From Abelmoschus esculentus (Eukaryota > Streptophyta > Magnoliopsida > Malvales > Malvaceae), in NCBI GenBank assembly GCA_035048815.1, contig JAUCBN010000020.1, forward strand, positions 9,927,501 through 9,991,500: a DNA stretch of 64,000 nucleotides, given 5' to 3'. The position numbers were made by a program, and so were the translations under genes. Under the pieces are notes generated by a model. The model ran no database searches. It was not told the DNA's origin and worked only from the letters and a program-made list of their open reading frames with translations. Positions 22,691-34,097 of this stretch are shown here, piece by piece (position 1 is the first letter of the stretch; each line of letters starts with the position of its first letter).

Positions 22691-23899
22691 GATGTTTTAT
22701 TCGATCGTAACAGGGTCACTATCAAACTGTCGCGACCATTTTAAACTGAAATATGTGAAATATAGCCTGGCGAGTTGATTTTTAAAAAATCAAATTTTAT
22801 TGCTTTTAATCGTAAATTATGAAAATCGAGGTCGTGTTAAAAACATGTATTCTTTTAATTTTGAAAATGACTTAGAGTCGCCACCGGCCACTTTGGTAGG
22901 CCAGACACCATAAAACAAACCAGAGATTTATTTTTAAAACATTTGGGTTCGGGAGTCGGTTACGCGTAAAGACGACCCTTACGAGCGTCCGAGATCGGTA
23001 CCTTATTAATTACACGTGGCATTTTGGCATTTCGAATAATAATATTAATTTAATATGTCATTGTCAAATGAATATCGTTCGAATAAGAATATCCTTTTGG
23101 ATAAAAAATACATTTCTTTTAAATACGAGCTTGAATAAGACGTCCTCTAGATAGGAAACCTTAACTCGTATTTAAAGAAATATAAATTCTACCCCAAAAG
23201 GTTTTAAATGCATGACCAGTTATTTTCTTGTTCATTTTAAGTTCTAACCTAAAAAGGTTCCATTAATTAAATATTTAAAACCCTATTAAATTATTAATTT
23301 CACCAGGTGTATTATGATAACATCCGAATGATCGGACACTACCATCTCGACACCGAACAAAATTAATAATACTATTGGTGTTTCTAATTATTTACCTAAT
23401 TAATTTTATTTAATTCTAACCCTAAATTATTTTATCATTTTCTAAGTTTCGATGACACGTTGATGCGATACCAAAGTACACTCTTTAGGTCAACGTCATG
23501 TTACGTCAAAACATCGACCGTTTAGTGTATCCGAGGTATATGATTAAAATGTCATCGTTACTATAATTATCTCCCTATTTAAAATTAATTATTTAATTAA
23601 AGTGACTACCCTAAAAAGGTTCTAATCTAATTAACTATGTGTAAATTAAATGTTTCTAATAAATATACTATATGAATTTAAAAACATACAAACAAACAAT
23701 TTAAATAATTAATTTAAAGCAATAATTAAAAGACTAAGACAAAAATTAAACTCCATTCATAACAAAAGCTTAATTTACTAATGAACAGATTCAAAATGCA
23801 ATATAAAATCTCAATGTAGACTACAATTACAACATGAACAAATGACTTAAAGACATGCTTAAATGTGACAAAATACTTACCTATATATGGTTCACGTGA

Positions 23900-24555
23900 A
23901 GGGATGGTCCACCATCAAAGAAATGAAGCAGCAGAATATGTCTAAGAGGATGATCAACATCACTTCCACCTGCCGAATGCACCACTGCCGAATCCACCTG
24001 TCAAATTTGTAGTTGACAATATCAAAGTGAAAGGAACATGTCCTCTCCATGGCTTTGTTGAACAAGTTTAGTGTACAACTTATTCCCTTTCTCAATAAGT
24101 TCGGCATTCTCCATGACCAGTTTTTCGACAAATACTGCATCAATTTTGGACTTTAAATCCTCGTCGCCAGAAGCTTGCTTGTTACTGCCTTCAAATGGAG
24201 GACCGGAGTTCCTCTCAAAGTCTTGTACATGTAACAACATGCTAGATATATTTTCCGTGAGCCACTCGATCAACGCTTGCGAAGGTGAAGATGTCGATGG
24301 AGGAAAGATAATTCATCACCACTGCTAGCAGCAGCAACATCCGCCAGAACCACTCCCTTTTCACTGCCTATGAACCTCTAAATCCATGCCACCAAAGGCA
24401 ATACTCTCCATGAATGCCAAAAACATGAGAACCAATCTCCATTTTCCTCCTTCTGTTTCAGTTTTCTCCCTTTGGTGATGGAAAGGATCCCCGTTTCTCT
24501 CACTTGCCTCCCCTATTTCATGGTAAGTTGGTAACCCACAATAACTCCCTTCCAC
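23900..24555 (-). pseudogene. Unrecognised coiled-coil-like gene fragment inside the LTR-like block
   Basis: On the minus strand 24273-24022 reads IEWLTENISSMLLHVQDFE, then KSKIDAVFVEKLVMENAELI, then KLYTKLVQQ, with heptad-like spacing of hydrophobics. A second open piece (24555-24361) reads METSIAFGG-like sequence but in another frame and ends in TGA. Base use is richer in G and C than the surroundings. I do not recognise the family. It looks like one or two exons of a host gene caught inside a retroelement, but it could be a decayed gene in which the element sits. No complete frame or splice pattern could be drawn. Confidence 0.3.
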
Positions 24556-24717
24556 GTAACCAAAAAATCATTTCCAATATTATCTTTTTTTATTATTATT
24601 ATATTATATTATATATATTATATATATATATTTATTATTTATTATTATTTTTTTAAAAATTTTATTTTTTATTTATTTAATTTACATCATATTATTATTC
24701 ATTTATATTTAATATTT

Positions 24718-24767
24718 ACTTGTGACCTTATTTTATACTCGAACCCGGACGAAATTCGGGTATGACA
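24718..24767 (+). repeat. Identical 50-bp direct repeat, left copy
   Basis: Runs from ACTTGTGACC to GGGTATGACA and is identical to 26904-26953. It contains the short inverted word ACCCG-CGGGT. The pair brackets the hairpin arrays and other tandem repeats. It has the form of an LTR 3' end. Confidence 0.9.
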
Positions 24768-24867
24768 AATGCCCCTCTTTGCTCAATGCTGTGGAACAGG
24801 AGACGAGCAAAGACTGAAAAGACACGAATTTCGTCTAAACTTCTTGGCCACTGTTACGCTAACAAAG

Positions 24868-25324
24868 CTTGAAGTTGTTCTTCTCATTACGAATTTCTTC
24901 AAGCAAAATACCTGTCATGGAACTCGAGGCTGTTCTTCTCATTACGAAATTCCTCGCATCCCATGAAACCTGGAGTTGTTCTTCTCATTACGAAATTCTC
25001 CAGGGTCTGAAGCTGTTCTTCTCATTATGAATTTCTTCAGACAAAAAGAGTAATGGAACCCGAAGCTGTTCTTCTCATTACGAAATTCTTCGTATCCCAT
25101 CGAATTTGGAGCTGTTCTTCTTATTATGAAATTCTCCAAAGTTTGAAGTTGTTCTTCTTATTATGAATTTCTTCAAACCTGTCAAGTGATGGAGCTCGAG
25201 GTTGTTCTTCTCATTACGAAATTCCTCGTCTCCGAGAAATTTGGAGCTATTCTTCTCATTACGAAATTCTCCAAACCAAAAGTGATGGAACCTGAGGTTG
25301 TTCTTCTCATTACGAAATTCCTCA
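24868..25324. repeat. Array 1 of covarying hairpin repeats (10 units)
   Basis: Ten units share the core GTTCTTCTCATTACGAAATT (with C/T and G/A variation). Each is flanked by a short stem whose two sides are complementary although the stem changes from unit to unit: CTTGAAG/CTTCAAG (24868), CGAGG/CCTCG (24925), CCTGGAG/CTCCAGG (24969), TCTGAAG/CTTCAGA (25006), CGAAG/CTTCG (25061), TTTGGAG/CTCCAAA (25105), GTTTGAAG/CTTCAAAC (25141), CGAGG/CCTCG (25197), TTTGGAG/CTCCAAA (25240), TGAGG/CCTCA (25293). Three stem types recur in the order GAGG, GGAG, GAAG, giving a higher-order period near 136 bases. The minus strand is open in two frames across the array, but this follows from the repeat and I do not treat it as coding. 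Confidence 0.9.
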
Positions 25325-25329
25325 TATTC

Positions 25330-25690
25330 CATGAAAACTTGAATTGTTGTTGTTTTGATTGGTTGTTTGAATTCTTTGAACCTTGAATTCTTCTCTGCAA
25401 AAAGAGAAACCATCAATTAATATAAATTCAACATGGATTAAGTTGAAAAACTATCTTTTCATTTGTCATCGTCATCGCTTCCCTGTTCAAGATTGAGCAT
25501 TTTCGTCTGAACCCGTTGTTGGTTTAACTCGATTGATGTTGCTCAATGTTTTATTTCCCTGCATAAAACACAAATCTTTAATTTTTCGTTAATTCTTTCT
25601 TTCTTTTTTCCTTTTCTTTTTCTTCTTCTTTTTCATCATTTTTTCTTTTCTACATATAATCATTTTATTTTGATAATCCTTGAAAAGTTC
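25330..25690. repeat. Tail segment following array 1, duplicated at 26575-26760
   Basis: From about 25395 (CTGCAAAAAGAG, ATCAATTAATATAAATTCAA, GGATTAAGTTGAAA, TTGAGCATTTTCGTCTGAAC) the sequence recurs after array 2 with scattered changes. Array plus tail therefore form a larger duplicated unit. No gene is seen. Confidence 0.7.
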
Positions 25691-25699
25691 TCATTGTTT

Positions 25700-26035
25700 C
25701 AAAGATATCTGCCCCAAGGACTTAGCATCATGCCCAAAGGTCCTAAAGATGACCCGAAAGATTTAACATCATTCCCGAAGGTCTTATTGATGACCCGAAG
25801 GATTTAAGATCGAATTACCTCCTTGATTATGCAAACGATATCATCACTCCCGAAGGTCTTACTGATGACCCCAAGGATTTAAGACCGAATTGCCTCCTTG
25901 ATTGTGCAAACGATATCATCACTCCCAAAGGTGATGGCCTGAAGGACTTAACATCATGCCATAGGGACTTATTGATGACCCGAAGGATTTAACATCATGC
26001 CCGAAGGACTTAGTGAAGACCCGAAGGATTTAACA
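25700..26035. repeat. Tandem repeats with GATGACCCGAAGGATTTAA words
   Basis: Units of about 36-40 bases built from CCCGAAGG(T/A)CTTA and GATGACCCGAAGGATTTAA recur. A larger unit of roughly 95 bases, containing TACCTCCTTGATTATGCAAA, is repeated at about 25805 and 25893. There is no relation to the hairpin cores on either side. Confidence 0.75.
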
Positions 26036-26043
26036 ATGGAATT

Positions 26044-26366
26044 TGGAGCTGTTCTTCTTATTACGAAATTCTCTAACTCCACTGAAGAGTCTGAAGCTGT
26101 TCTTCTTATTATGAATTTCTTCAGAAAAAAAGTGATGAAATCCGAGGTTGTTCTTCTCATTACGAAATTCCTCGTATTTCATGAAATTTGGAGCTGTTCT
26201 TCTTATTATGAAATTCTCCAAACTTATCAAGTAACGGAAATCGAGGTTGTTCTTCTTATTATGAAATTCCTCGTCTCCGGGAGATCTAGAGCTGTTCTTA
26301 TTATGAAATTCTCCAGACCAAAAGTGATGGAACTCGAGGCTGTTCTTCTTATTATGAAATTCCTCG
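26044..26366. repeat. Array 2 of covarying hairpin repeats (7 units)
   Basis: These units have the same core as array 1, mostly as CTTCTTATTATGAAATT. Stems: TGGAG with a displaced CTCCA (26044), TCTGAAG/CTTCAGA (26090), CGAGG/CCTCG (26143), TTTGGAG/CTCCAAA (26186), CGAGG/CCTCG (26242), TCTAGAG/CTCCAGA with one mismatch (26284), CGAGG/CCTCG (26335). The unit order again follows the three-type pattern, with some members lost. Confidence 0.88.
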
Positions 26367-26384
26367 CATTCCACCAAATCTTTC

Positions 26385-26525
26385 GGGACTCACGCCGGAA
26401 TGGCTGCCAATTTCTGTTTGAATCGGGACTCACGCCGAGAAGGCTGCCAATTTCTGTTTGAATCGGGACTCACGCTGAACATGCTGCCAGTGTAGGGACT
26501 CACGCCGAGAAGGCTGCCAATTTCT
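26385..26525. repeat. Tandem repeat of about 40 bp, four copies
   Basis: The unit begins GGGACTCACGCCG and continues with GGCTGCCAATTTCTGTTTGA. Four copies occur; the third is shortened and changed. The tail segment shared with 25395 onward follows at about 26575. Confidence 0.85.
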
Positions 26526-26903
26526 GTTCGCTATTGTTGGTTTGGTTGTTTTTCTTCGAATCATTTCTTATTGACTTTTGAATCCTCTATCTGCAAAAAT
26601 AGAAGCTATCAATTAATACAAATTCAATATGGATTAAATTGAAAGACTTTATATTTTCATTTGTCATTGTTCACGCTTCTCTGCTCAAGCTTGAGCATTT
26701 TCTTCTGAACTCATTGCTAGTTTAATTTGATTGTTCCTGCTCAAGGTTGATTTTTTTCCTCATCATTTTCAAAGTCTCTCATCTTCTTTTTGGGCTCTTC
26801 CTTTTGCAAATCTCGAATCCTATTAACAAAAATCATCATGCTCTTTTAATATGATCCCAATATAGATATTTCTATCATGATGCATGAATGTTAATTGAAG
26901 ACC

Positions 26904-26953
26904 ACTTGTGACCTTATTTTATACTCGAACCCGGACGAAATTCGGGTATGACA
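26904..26953 (+). repeat. Identical 50-bp direct repeat, right copy
   Basis: The second copy of the sequence at 24718-24767, with no mismatch seen. It closes the repeat block. The sequence to its right (26954 onward) has no match to that on the right of the first copy. Confidence 0.9.
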
Positions 26954-27629
26954 CAAACGTAGTGATGGCGGATTGTGCGTTTACCTTCGAATAAAGAGGC
27001 TTTTAAAATATATTAGAATTCATAAATAAATCTTAAGTTAATCGTCACTTTAATTCGGAAAATTTAAAATTAATTAAGTAATAATTTTAAAATGAATTAA
27101 TTTCGGGCGATTTTAAAACGCTAACACGTTTTTAATTGTAACCGATTCTCGAATTCGATTTTATTTGAATCTCTAATTTTACGGTGTCCAATCTACCTAA
27201 GTGACTGATGACGACTCCAATTGTTTAATTTCCAACTTTTCAAATATTTTCTAAAACATTTTTAATCAAATTTTCCAATTGTGTTTCAATCTCCAAATGT
27301 TTAGCTTTATTTTTCTAATTTTAATTTTTGACCCTTCTTATTTTAGATTTTTTTCAAACTCTAAATTCCCAAATTTTAAAATCTCAATTCCTTATTTTTC
27401 AAATCCCTAATTCTCTTTTTAAAATCATCTTTTAAATTCCTTTTTCAAACATTTAAAAACCCCTAAACCTTTCATAAACTTTCTAAATTTTTTAATTTAA
27501 TTTTATCTTTTCATAAACTTTTAAATTTTAAATTTTTTTATTTTTTTAAAGGGTTGCTATAATCTCATTAAACAATTAATTGTTGGTATCAGAATTTAAA
27601 TTTAATTTAGTTTTCGTACTATTAATACC

Positions 27630-27971
27630 GGGTGATTCTAAAAAACGATACTCTTAAAAAACGGCGATATCGTTTTTCTTATAAAAGTTGTAAGAATTTC
27701 GGTAGATATTTTTCGGTCTATACCGAAATTTCTTACAACTTTTATAAGAAAAACAATATATACCGAATTTCTTACAAAAAGTAAGAATTTCGGTTTATTA
27801 ACCGAATTTCTTATAAAAATATAAGGATTTTAGTATGTACCATTTTTCCTACAAAAGTTGTAAGAATTTCGGTATATACCGAAAAGTGTGTATTGAAATT
27901 CTTACAACTTTTGTAAGAAAAACAATATTGTTGTTTATAGCCATTTTTAAGGGTATTTTTTAGAATTACCC
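27630..27971. repeat. Nested-hairpin inverted-repeat element, about 342 bp
   Basis: The ends match as inverted repeats: GGGTGATTCTAAAAAA on the left and, in reverse complement, GGGTAATTCTAAAAAA on the right. Inside, the word AAAAGTTGTAAGAATTTCGG and its reverse complement alternate at least five times, so several smaller hairpins are stacked within the larger one. There is no coding capacity. It is MITE-like; a clear target-site duplication was not found. Confidence 0.75.
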
Positions 27972-30900
27972 CATTAACACTGTTGTTGAAAATGATAATA
28001 TTTAAAATTTTAGGTAGATGTCAAAAAAAATATTTCAAATAAAGCTTGAATGATAAAAATAAGACGTAACAACTTGAATAACTCAAAACTTTTTGACTAG
28101 ACTCAACTCGATCGAATACTCAACCTTAAATACAGTACATGCTAAGGAATAAAGAAAAGAAACGAATATTTAATATTTTAAATCAAATATTAAATAAAAT
28201 ATTTTAAATATTTGAATATTTTAAATTCATATTTTTAAAATTGAATATTTAATTAAATATTTAAATTTAAACATTAAATTAAATATTTAAATTAAATATT
28301 CAAATATTTAATTATATATTAAATCAAATATTCAAATATTTAAATTGAATATTAATTTAAATATTGAAATGTTTAATTTAATATTTTATTTAAATATTTG
28401 ATTATTTATTTGAATATTTGATTTAAATAATCAATTTAATATTTCATTATAAATATTTAATTTTATTAATATTTTATTTAAAAAATTAAATATTTAAAAT
28501 ATTTGATTTAATATTCAATTTAAAATATTAAATATTCGAATCTCCTTTCTTTATTTTCTAGCATTTACTCCATACCGATCATCTTCTTTTCAATATAAAA
28601 TTTTTCGTTCACCTGGTGATGACGTGTGTCATCACTTGATTAGAAAAAATATATTAAATAAAATTAATTTATTTAATCGAATGATTGTACATGTAATCAT
28701 CCGATTAATTAATTAATTTTATTTATTTAAATTAAAATTAAAATCTAATTGATATAATATATAAATAATATTTATTTATTTTATTTATTCATATAATATA
28801 TATAATATATAAATAATACAGATCAAATGTATGATTTTACAAATTCTCGTTAACTATCGTATCATTTGTATGTCATTCATTCCTCTATCAATTTTTTAAG
28901 ATGATTAATAAAAATAAATTTAATTAAATAATTATTAATTATAAATTTTTTAATTTAATGATCAAAATATATCGTATTCAATAATTAAATAGCCACTCAA
29001 TTATTTAGTTTATTATCATATAAAAATTTGTATTATCAAAATAACTGCCTATAAAAATATACCGACAAAGAAAAGACGTCTAACGTTTTGACCATCTGTG
29101 AGACCAATAAACGAGAAAATTATGACGGTCGAGAAAATTATTTTTTATTAAATAAATATTTTAAGATAAATTAGTTAATTTATAAATAATATGATAAATA
29201 AAATTCATATTATAAATTTTACCCAAATCTAGCACCCTTCTCCAGGAATCTGCCACTGAAGCAGCTTACATGCACGATTAATTGACAAATAATGAATTTT
29301 AAAAATTATTTTAAAACGAATACAATTAATATTTATTTGTATAACTATTATTTAAATATTCCGTTAATAATTTGAAATTTTTTTTAAAGGTTTGATCAAT
29401 TGGATTTGTTAATTTAGATATTTAATAAATAATAAATTAGGATAAAATTTTTAACTTTATAAAAATATTAATACTTTTTTAAATTAAAAGGTGTTGGTTA
29501 AATAAACTGTAAAGCAAAATGTATACCCAAAGTTTGAAGTAGATTATGACGGTAGTAGTCGTCTGAACCGAAGTCGAACAAAAGCTAGCAGAAATTTTTA
29601 AAAAATCTCTCAATTTCTCTCAAAGAAACAGAACAAATTTTGAATATAATGATTGAAAATGAGAGAAAAGCATCTTATTTATAGGTTAAAAGCAGGGGTA
29701 AATCTATCCAAGAATCAGATAAAATCTTATTTAAATAATAAATTATATCTAATCAAATATCTAATAATATCAGATGATATCTACTTAAAATTTTGGATAA
29801 TATCAGATAATATCTATTTAAAATTAGATTTAATAATAAAAAATATCAAATTAAATTTTTGATATTTATTAAATCTAATCGGTTACACATTTAAAATTCA
29901 AAAGAAATTTTAAATTAACCAAACTGCTCTCATATCTCCTATAAATACAGAGTGTAAGATTAAAACATTATACCCACAAAGTTTGTGGATTTGATATAAG
30001 AATTATAAATATCGTTTTATCTTTAATAATTATAAAAATACATGGATAATCTAAATTTAAGATTTTTATATTAATTTTTCATCTTCATGTATATATATTA
30101 AGATATTTATAAATTAATATATTTTTTCTTATTATCCTTATATATTTTTATTTATGTTTAAAAATTATTTAAATTATATTAAAAATAATTGTATAAATAA
30201 TAAATTAATATATAAATTCTAAAAATATATTTTATAATGTTATTATTTAAAATATTTTTTACTTTAATAAATAGTAATGTATATAAAATATTGATAACTA
30301 ATAAACTATTTAAATAAATATCGAATATAATTATGTCTTTATATATTATTTTATTTTTTAAATAATTAAATAATTATAAATTATCAGTTAATTTTATCAA
30401 ATATTTTTATACAACATGATAATATAATTTACTAATCTAATCAACTAATACAATTTACTATCAATTATCTGTTAATTATTTCATTAATTAAATTTATCCT
30501 CAATTAACTAAAAATAATTCAGATAATTTATCATTGAAAGAAACAATATAATTTAGTGGTGTTTAAAAATATTTGATCTGACCAATTCGATTATTTTTGA
30601 TCTGATCAGAAAATTTACATATTTACTATAATTTTTATTTTTGGATTGAATATTTGATACGATTTTATATTTTTCAGATTAGATATAAATCATAATATTT
30701 AAAGTTTTGGATTATCCAAAAATCTAAAAAAAATAAATTTTATAATTTTTTTTAATTTTTAATAGTTTGACGTTCGTTATATCAGAAAATTAAAATAATT
30801 ATAATTTTTTTATAGAGGTAAATATGTTTATATTTAAAAATTTATTATCCGTTATAATAGAAATTCTAAATTTTTTATAAATATAACTTTTTTAAATGTA

Positions 30901-32124
30901 AAAATATTAAATTAAAATATATTTTTAGATAATCAAATATTCAAAAATTTAATCCGATTATTTAATTATTCAAAAAACTGAATATCTAAAAAATTAAATA
31001 TCTAAAAAAACTAATTCGTATCTGATCGAATATCCGACGATGAATTCCCTCCAATCCATACGTTTGTTTTATTCTCTACAATTATATCACGTGCGTCAGC
31101 TTCGCTTCGCCCCCAAGGAAACACACGTGCGAGACGCTTCCATCAATAAAGCATAACATTTTGGGCATTATAGAAATTTCCAAGGCATGTGAATGGGCCG
31201 TATGGGTATACAAGATTTTTTGTACGGTCGGTGGATACGTTTATGTAATTACATCACGTGCATCTTCAAGTAAATAGATTTTTTATATAATATTTTATTT
31301 GGACGGTCAAGAATTTTAAGGGGAAAAGTAATTATATGATTACAGATAAAAGATTATTCAAACATTATTTGAACATTTGAATATAAGGAATGATGTTAGT
31401 ATAAGAGAAAATGACGATATCTTTAAATATATTTAAATTCAAATAATTTTATTTAAAGATTTTTAATAAAATAATTTCTATTTAAAGGGCATAATTCTTC
31501 GTATTTTCTTAATAAAAGTTGTTAGATTTTAAAAAAATATATCTAAAATTATAATGAAGGTTTATAAGTACGAGATAAATTAAACACAACTTAAACAGAT
31601 TTTTATAATCATTAAAATAAAAAATTCATATACTTAAAATCATAAAGAAACCATATAAAAATATAAAATTTAACCAAAAATTCGAACAAAATTATCGTTC
31701 AACTCACACTATTTATCTATTGTCAATATTGGTTGACTTATATTATAAGTCTCTATACTACATTTAAGAGATCTTTTTCAGGAAAGAAATACTACTATTG
31801 ACCTTATTAAAAACCTTTATAACTTTAAACGGATGAATAAAATACCACATAAAAGTATTTATAAAATAAAAACAAGTTTAATATAAGTCCAAACGGACAA
31901 AAAATATAAGACCAAAAGATCAACTTAGCTCTCAAATAATGACGAATCAAGACAACTCATAACCTAAGCAAAGACAAACACATAAAGAGAACAAACAAGA
32001 TTAGACATCATGACTAATGCCCACACTATCAACATCATTCAGAATATCATTGTCTATCTCTAAACCAACAACTTTCGTATTAACAATATCCATGAGATTA
32101 TTAGGAGGATCATGAATGCTTGAA
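27972..32124. other. Long AT-rich stretch without a supported gene
   Basis: From 28140 to 28540 the sequence is made of permuted AATATTTAAATT words. From 29690 to 29880 TATCAGATGATATC-type words recur. From 30540 to 31040 there are ATTCGATTATT and GATCTGATC words resembling the hAT-like elements near 61300. From 31060 to 31280 the sequence is more GC-rich but without a believable frame. I see no tRNA or other RNA gene. Confidence 0.5.
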
Positions 32125-32641
32125 TCCCACATTGATAATAAATGCTCTTGGGAATGAGTATTTATTAAGATATCCCTTCACTCCTTGTTGAGTAATAAAG
32201 AACAAGGGAGTCCCTCGCGCACCGCCGCCGTCGTCCGGCTCAAACGACCACTACCTCTATAATCCACTCCAAACTTTGGGTGTACACTGTTTGGAGCGAC
32301 CATGTTAACCTTCGGAAGACAATCGCCTAAAGTAGCGAGTACACACATCGGGGCAAATTGTTTGTAAGGTAGTGACCTTCATACCATGACACGGTTTAAT
32401 TATCTTTCAATTCGTTTATTTTATTTTTCCCTATCAATACTGACTCCCTATTTTGCAATATATCAAAACCAACAATTTAGAAATAATTTGATTATGCAAA
32501 AATATTAGTTTCTTTGGATACGTTAGTTCTATATTTGTCCAAGTTGGATGCACTTGACGGGAACAACTACCGTAGACGGCCCCAACGCATTATGATCTTT
32601 TTTGAACAACTGGATTTCGACTATGTTCTCACCACGCCTTC
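32125..32641 (+). mobile_element. 5' part of a Ty1/copia element (LTR or leader and gag start)
   Basis: The segment contains a CCCACATTGATAATAAATGC phrase and a GC-rich leader. It then has a gag N-terminus in frame from 32514: LSKLDALDGNNY, then IMIFFEQLDFDYVLTTP, which is the usual start of copia gag. The reading is cut at 32641 by the LTR element that begins at 32642. The rest of the same or a like element continues from 39621. Confidence 0.7.
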
Positions 32642-33914
32642 TGATTATTGCTCAACCCACTATCACTTTTTACACCTTTTATGGGCATTAATCACCGAAT
32701 TTACACACACTCGGACCAATGCATGTACTTAATGTGATATATTTAGAAGTTGAGCTTATAAAGATAATGTTTACAGAAAAGGCAAAGTTTTAATGTATTT
32801 TTATATCTGTGCAGGAAAACCGGTGTCGCGACAGCGACAAGGCCGAGGCAGGACCTGATGCCGAGGCAGCAACTGAGAACCAGGAAGCAAGACTGTAGGC
32901 GATTGGAAGATAAAAATCCAAGGGACGTTTCTGGACTTAAAGCACATGGATCGGAGCTGGCTAGCATGAGGAAAAGCCCAACACAAGGTCACGCGGGAAA
33001 GCCCCTTAGTCGAATTTAAACTTTGAAATATTTTAATTATGTACATGACTTGTTCCCTAATCCAAGTTGTATTCTACTTAGGAAAGGTTTGCCCTAGGTC
33101 TAGCCTATTAAAGACCTAGCCGTCCAATGTATTATACACGGATACCTAGAGAGAGAGCCGATTCATAAACTTGTTTTCTTTCTCTCAATTATGTTCTAAG
33201 CTTCCTTAGGGTTTAGGTGAAGGTTGTTAGTATTTGTGAGAGGAGATTGTACTTTGTCTTTGTTTCAATGCAATAAAATTATCAAGGTTTGCTTATCCTT
33301 TGTTATTCCTTGTTCTTGCATTCAAGCTCGGGAGAGAAGTTTGTGAGTAATCCATTTATCTAGACTCGGGAGAGTTAGATTCACGAAAGGGATAAGTACG
33401 GTGTTTCAATCGCGAAATACTAACTCGGCTTAGGGATAGGTTAAGAGTTTCAGCGGCTAAAAGAAGTGTGAGATTGGTTGGTGAGTATAATTGGTTCACG
33501 CCGGGAGGTATCATCAAGGACTAGTCATCAACAGTACTTCGACTTAGGGATAAGCGGAGTCATCCAAGGACACTTTGCCGAACTTTGGTAAAGTCTACCC
33601 ACGAGCAAGGGATTGCCGCGGCGGACAGCGTCGTCGCTGCCAAGGCAGTAATCAGCAGTGCTGCCGAGGCAGTGATATACGATTGCATTGGACAGAGACA
33701 AGTCAATCAAATCCACAATACAACGCAACTGGATCCTGACCTATCTCTCTCTAATATTCAATTCTCTTTACTTTTACTTAGTTATTTTAGTTTAGTTAAT
33801 CCAGACTCAATCACTTGTGTTTTACTTTATTTCTTTCTACAGAACAAGAAGACAAAGAAGACATATTGAGTATACCAGTCCCTGTGGAGACGATAATCCG
33901 ATAAATACTTATCA
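32642..33914 (+). repeat. 5' LTR of the Athila-like element
   Basis: The LTR starts TGATTATTGCTC (the 3' LTR has TGATAAGTGCTC) and ends ACTTATCA. The original ends TGATAAGT and ACTTATCA would be perfect 8-base inverted repeats. An alternative end near 33968 (CGCGACA) would bring it next to the primer-binding word, so the right border is open. Confidence 0.85.
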
Positions 33915-33975
33915 CTTATCACTTTCGATGTGTCCACTTGCACTAAACGCGAACTTTTGACACGCGACAAGTTTT

Positions 33976-33992
33976 TGGCGCCGTTGCCGGGG
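33976..33992 (+). other. Primer-binding-site-like word
   Basis: TGGCGCCGTTGCCGGGG is the usual start of the internal region in plant Athila/Tat-type gypsy elements. It lies 61 bases from the LTR end as defined by the inverted termini, which is further than normal. Confidence 0.7.
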
Positions 33993-34097
33993 ATTGACAA
34001 CTAAATTTTGTCTTCTTTATTTTCTTGTTATTTTTACTAACATATTTTCTTTTTCTTCAAAAATTATAGGTGTGTTTCAAGTTGAAGGATTTTCAAG

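Larger units (their letters stand above)
22728..24767 (+). mobile_element. LTR-like block of a non-autonomous retroelement
   Basis: The block starts TGTCGCGACCATTTT, contains the widespread plant repeat phrase GAGTCGCCACCGG (about 22870) and GGGAGTCGGTTACG (about 22950), and ends CGGACGAAATTCGGGTATGACA. Similar phrases mark LTRs or LTR-derived repeats in many eudicots. TG and CA ends fit an LTR of about 2 kb, but no primer-binding site follows and only the last 50 bases recur (26904-26953). The identity as a full LTR is therefore unproven. Confidence 0.45.

Noticed and set aside
25078..26377. Repeated peptide-like frames on the minus strand (EFRNEKNN and FVMRRTTS types) over the hairpin arrays
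   Set aside because: They are open in two frames at once and follow directly from the repeated core; there is no start context, no domain, and breaks occur between arrays. They are explained by the repeat.
22728..26953. A complete LTR element with LTRs at 22728-24767 and ending at 26953
   Set aside because: Only the last 50 bases of the supposed LTR recur; no primer-binding site, purine tract or second LTR start was found.
29653..29862. Plus-strand frame of 69 codons
   Set aside because: Made of repeated TATCAGATAATATC-type words; composition artefact.
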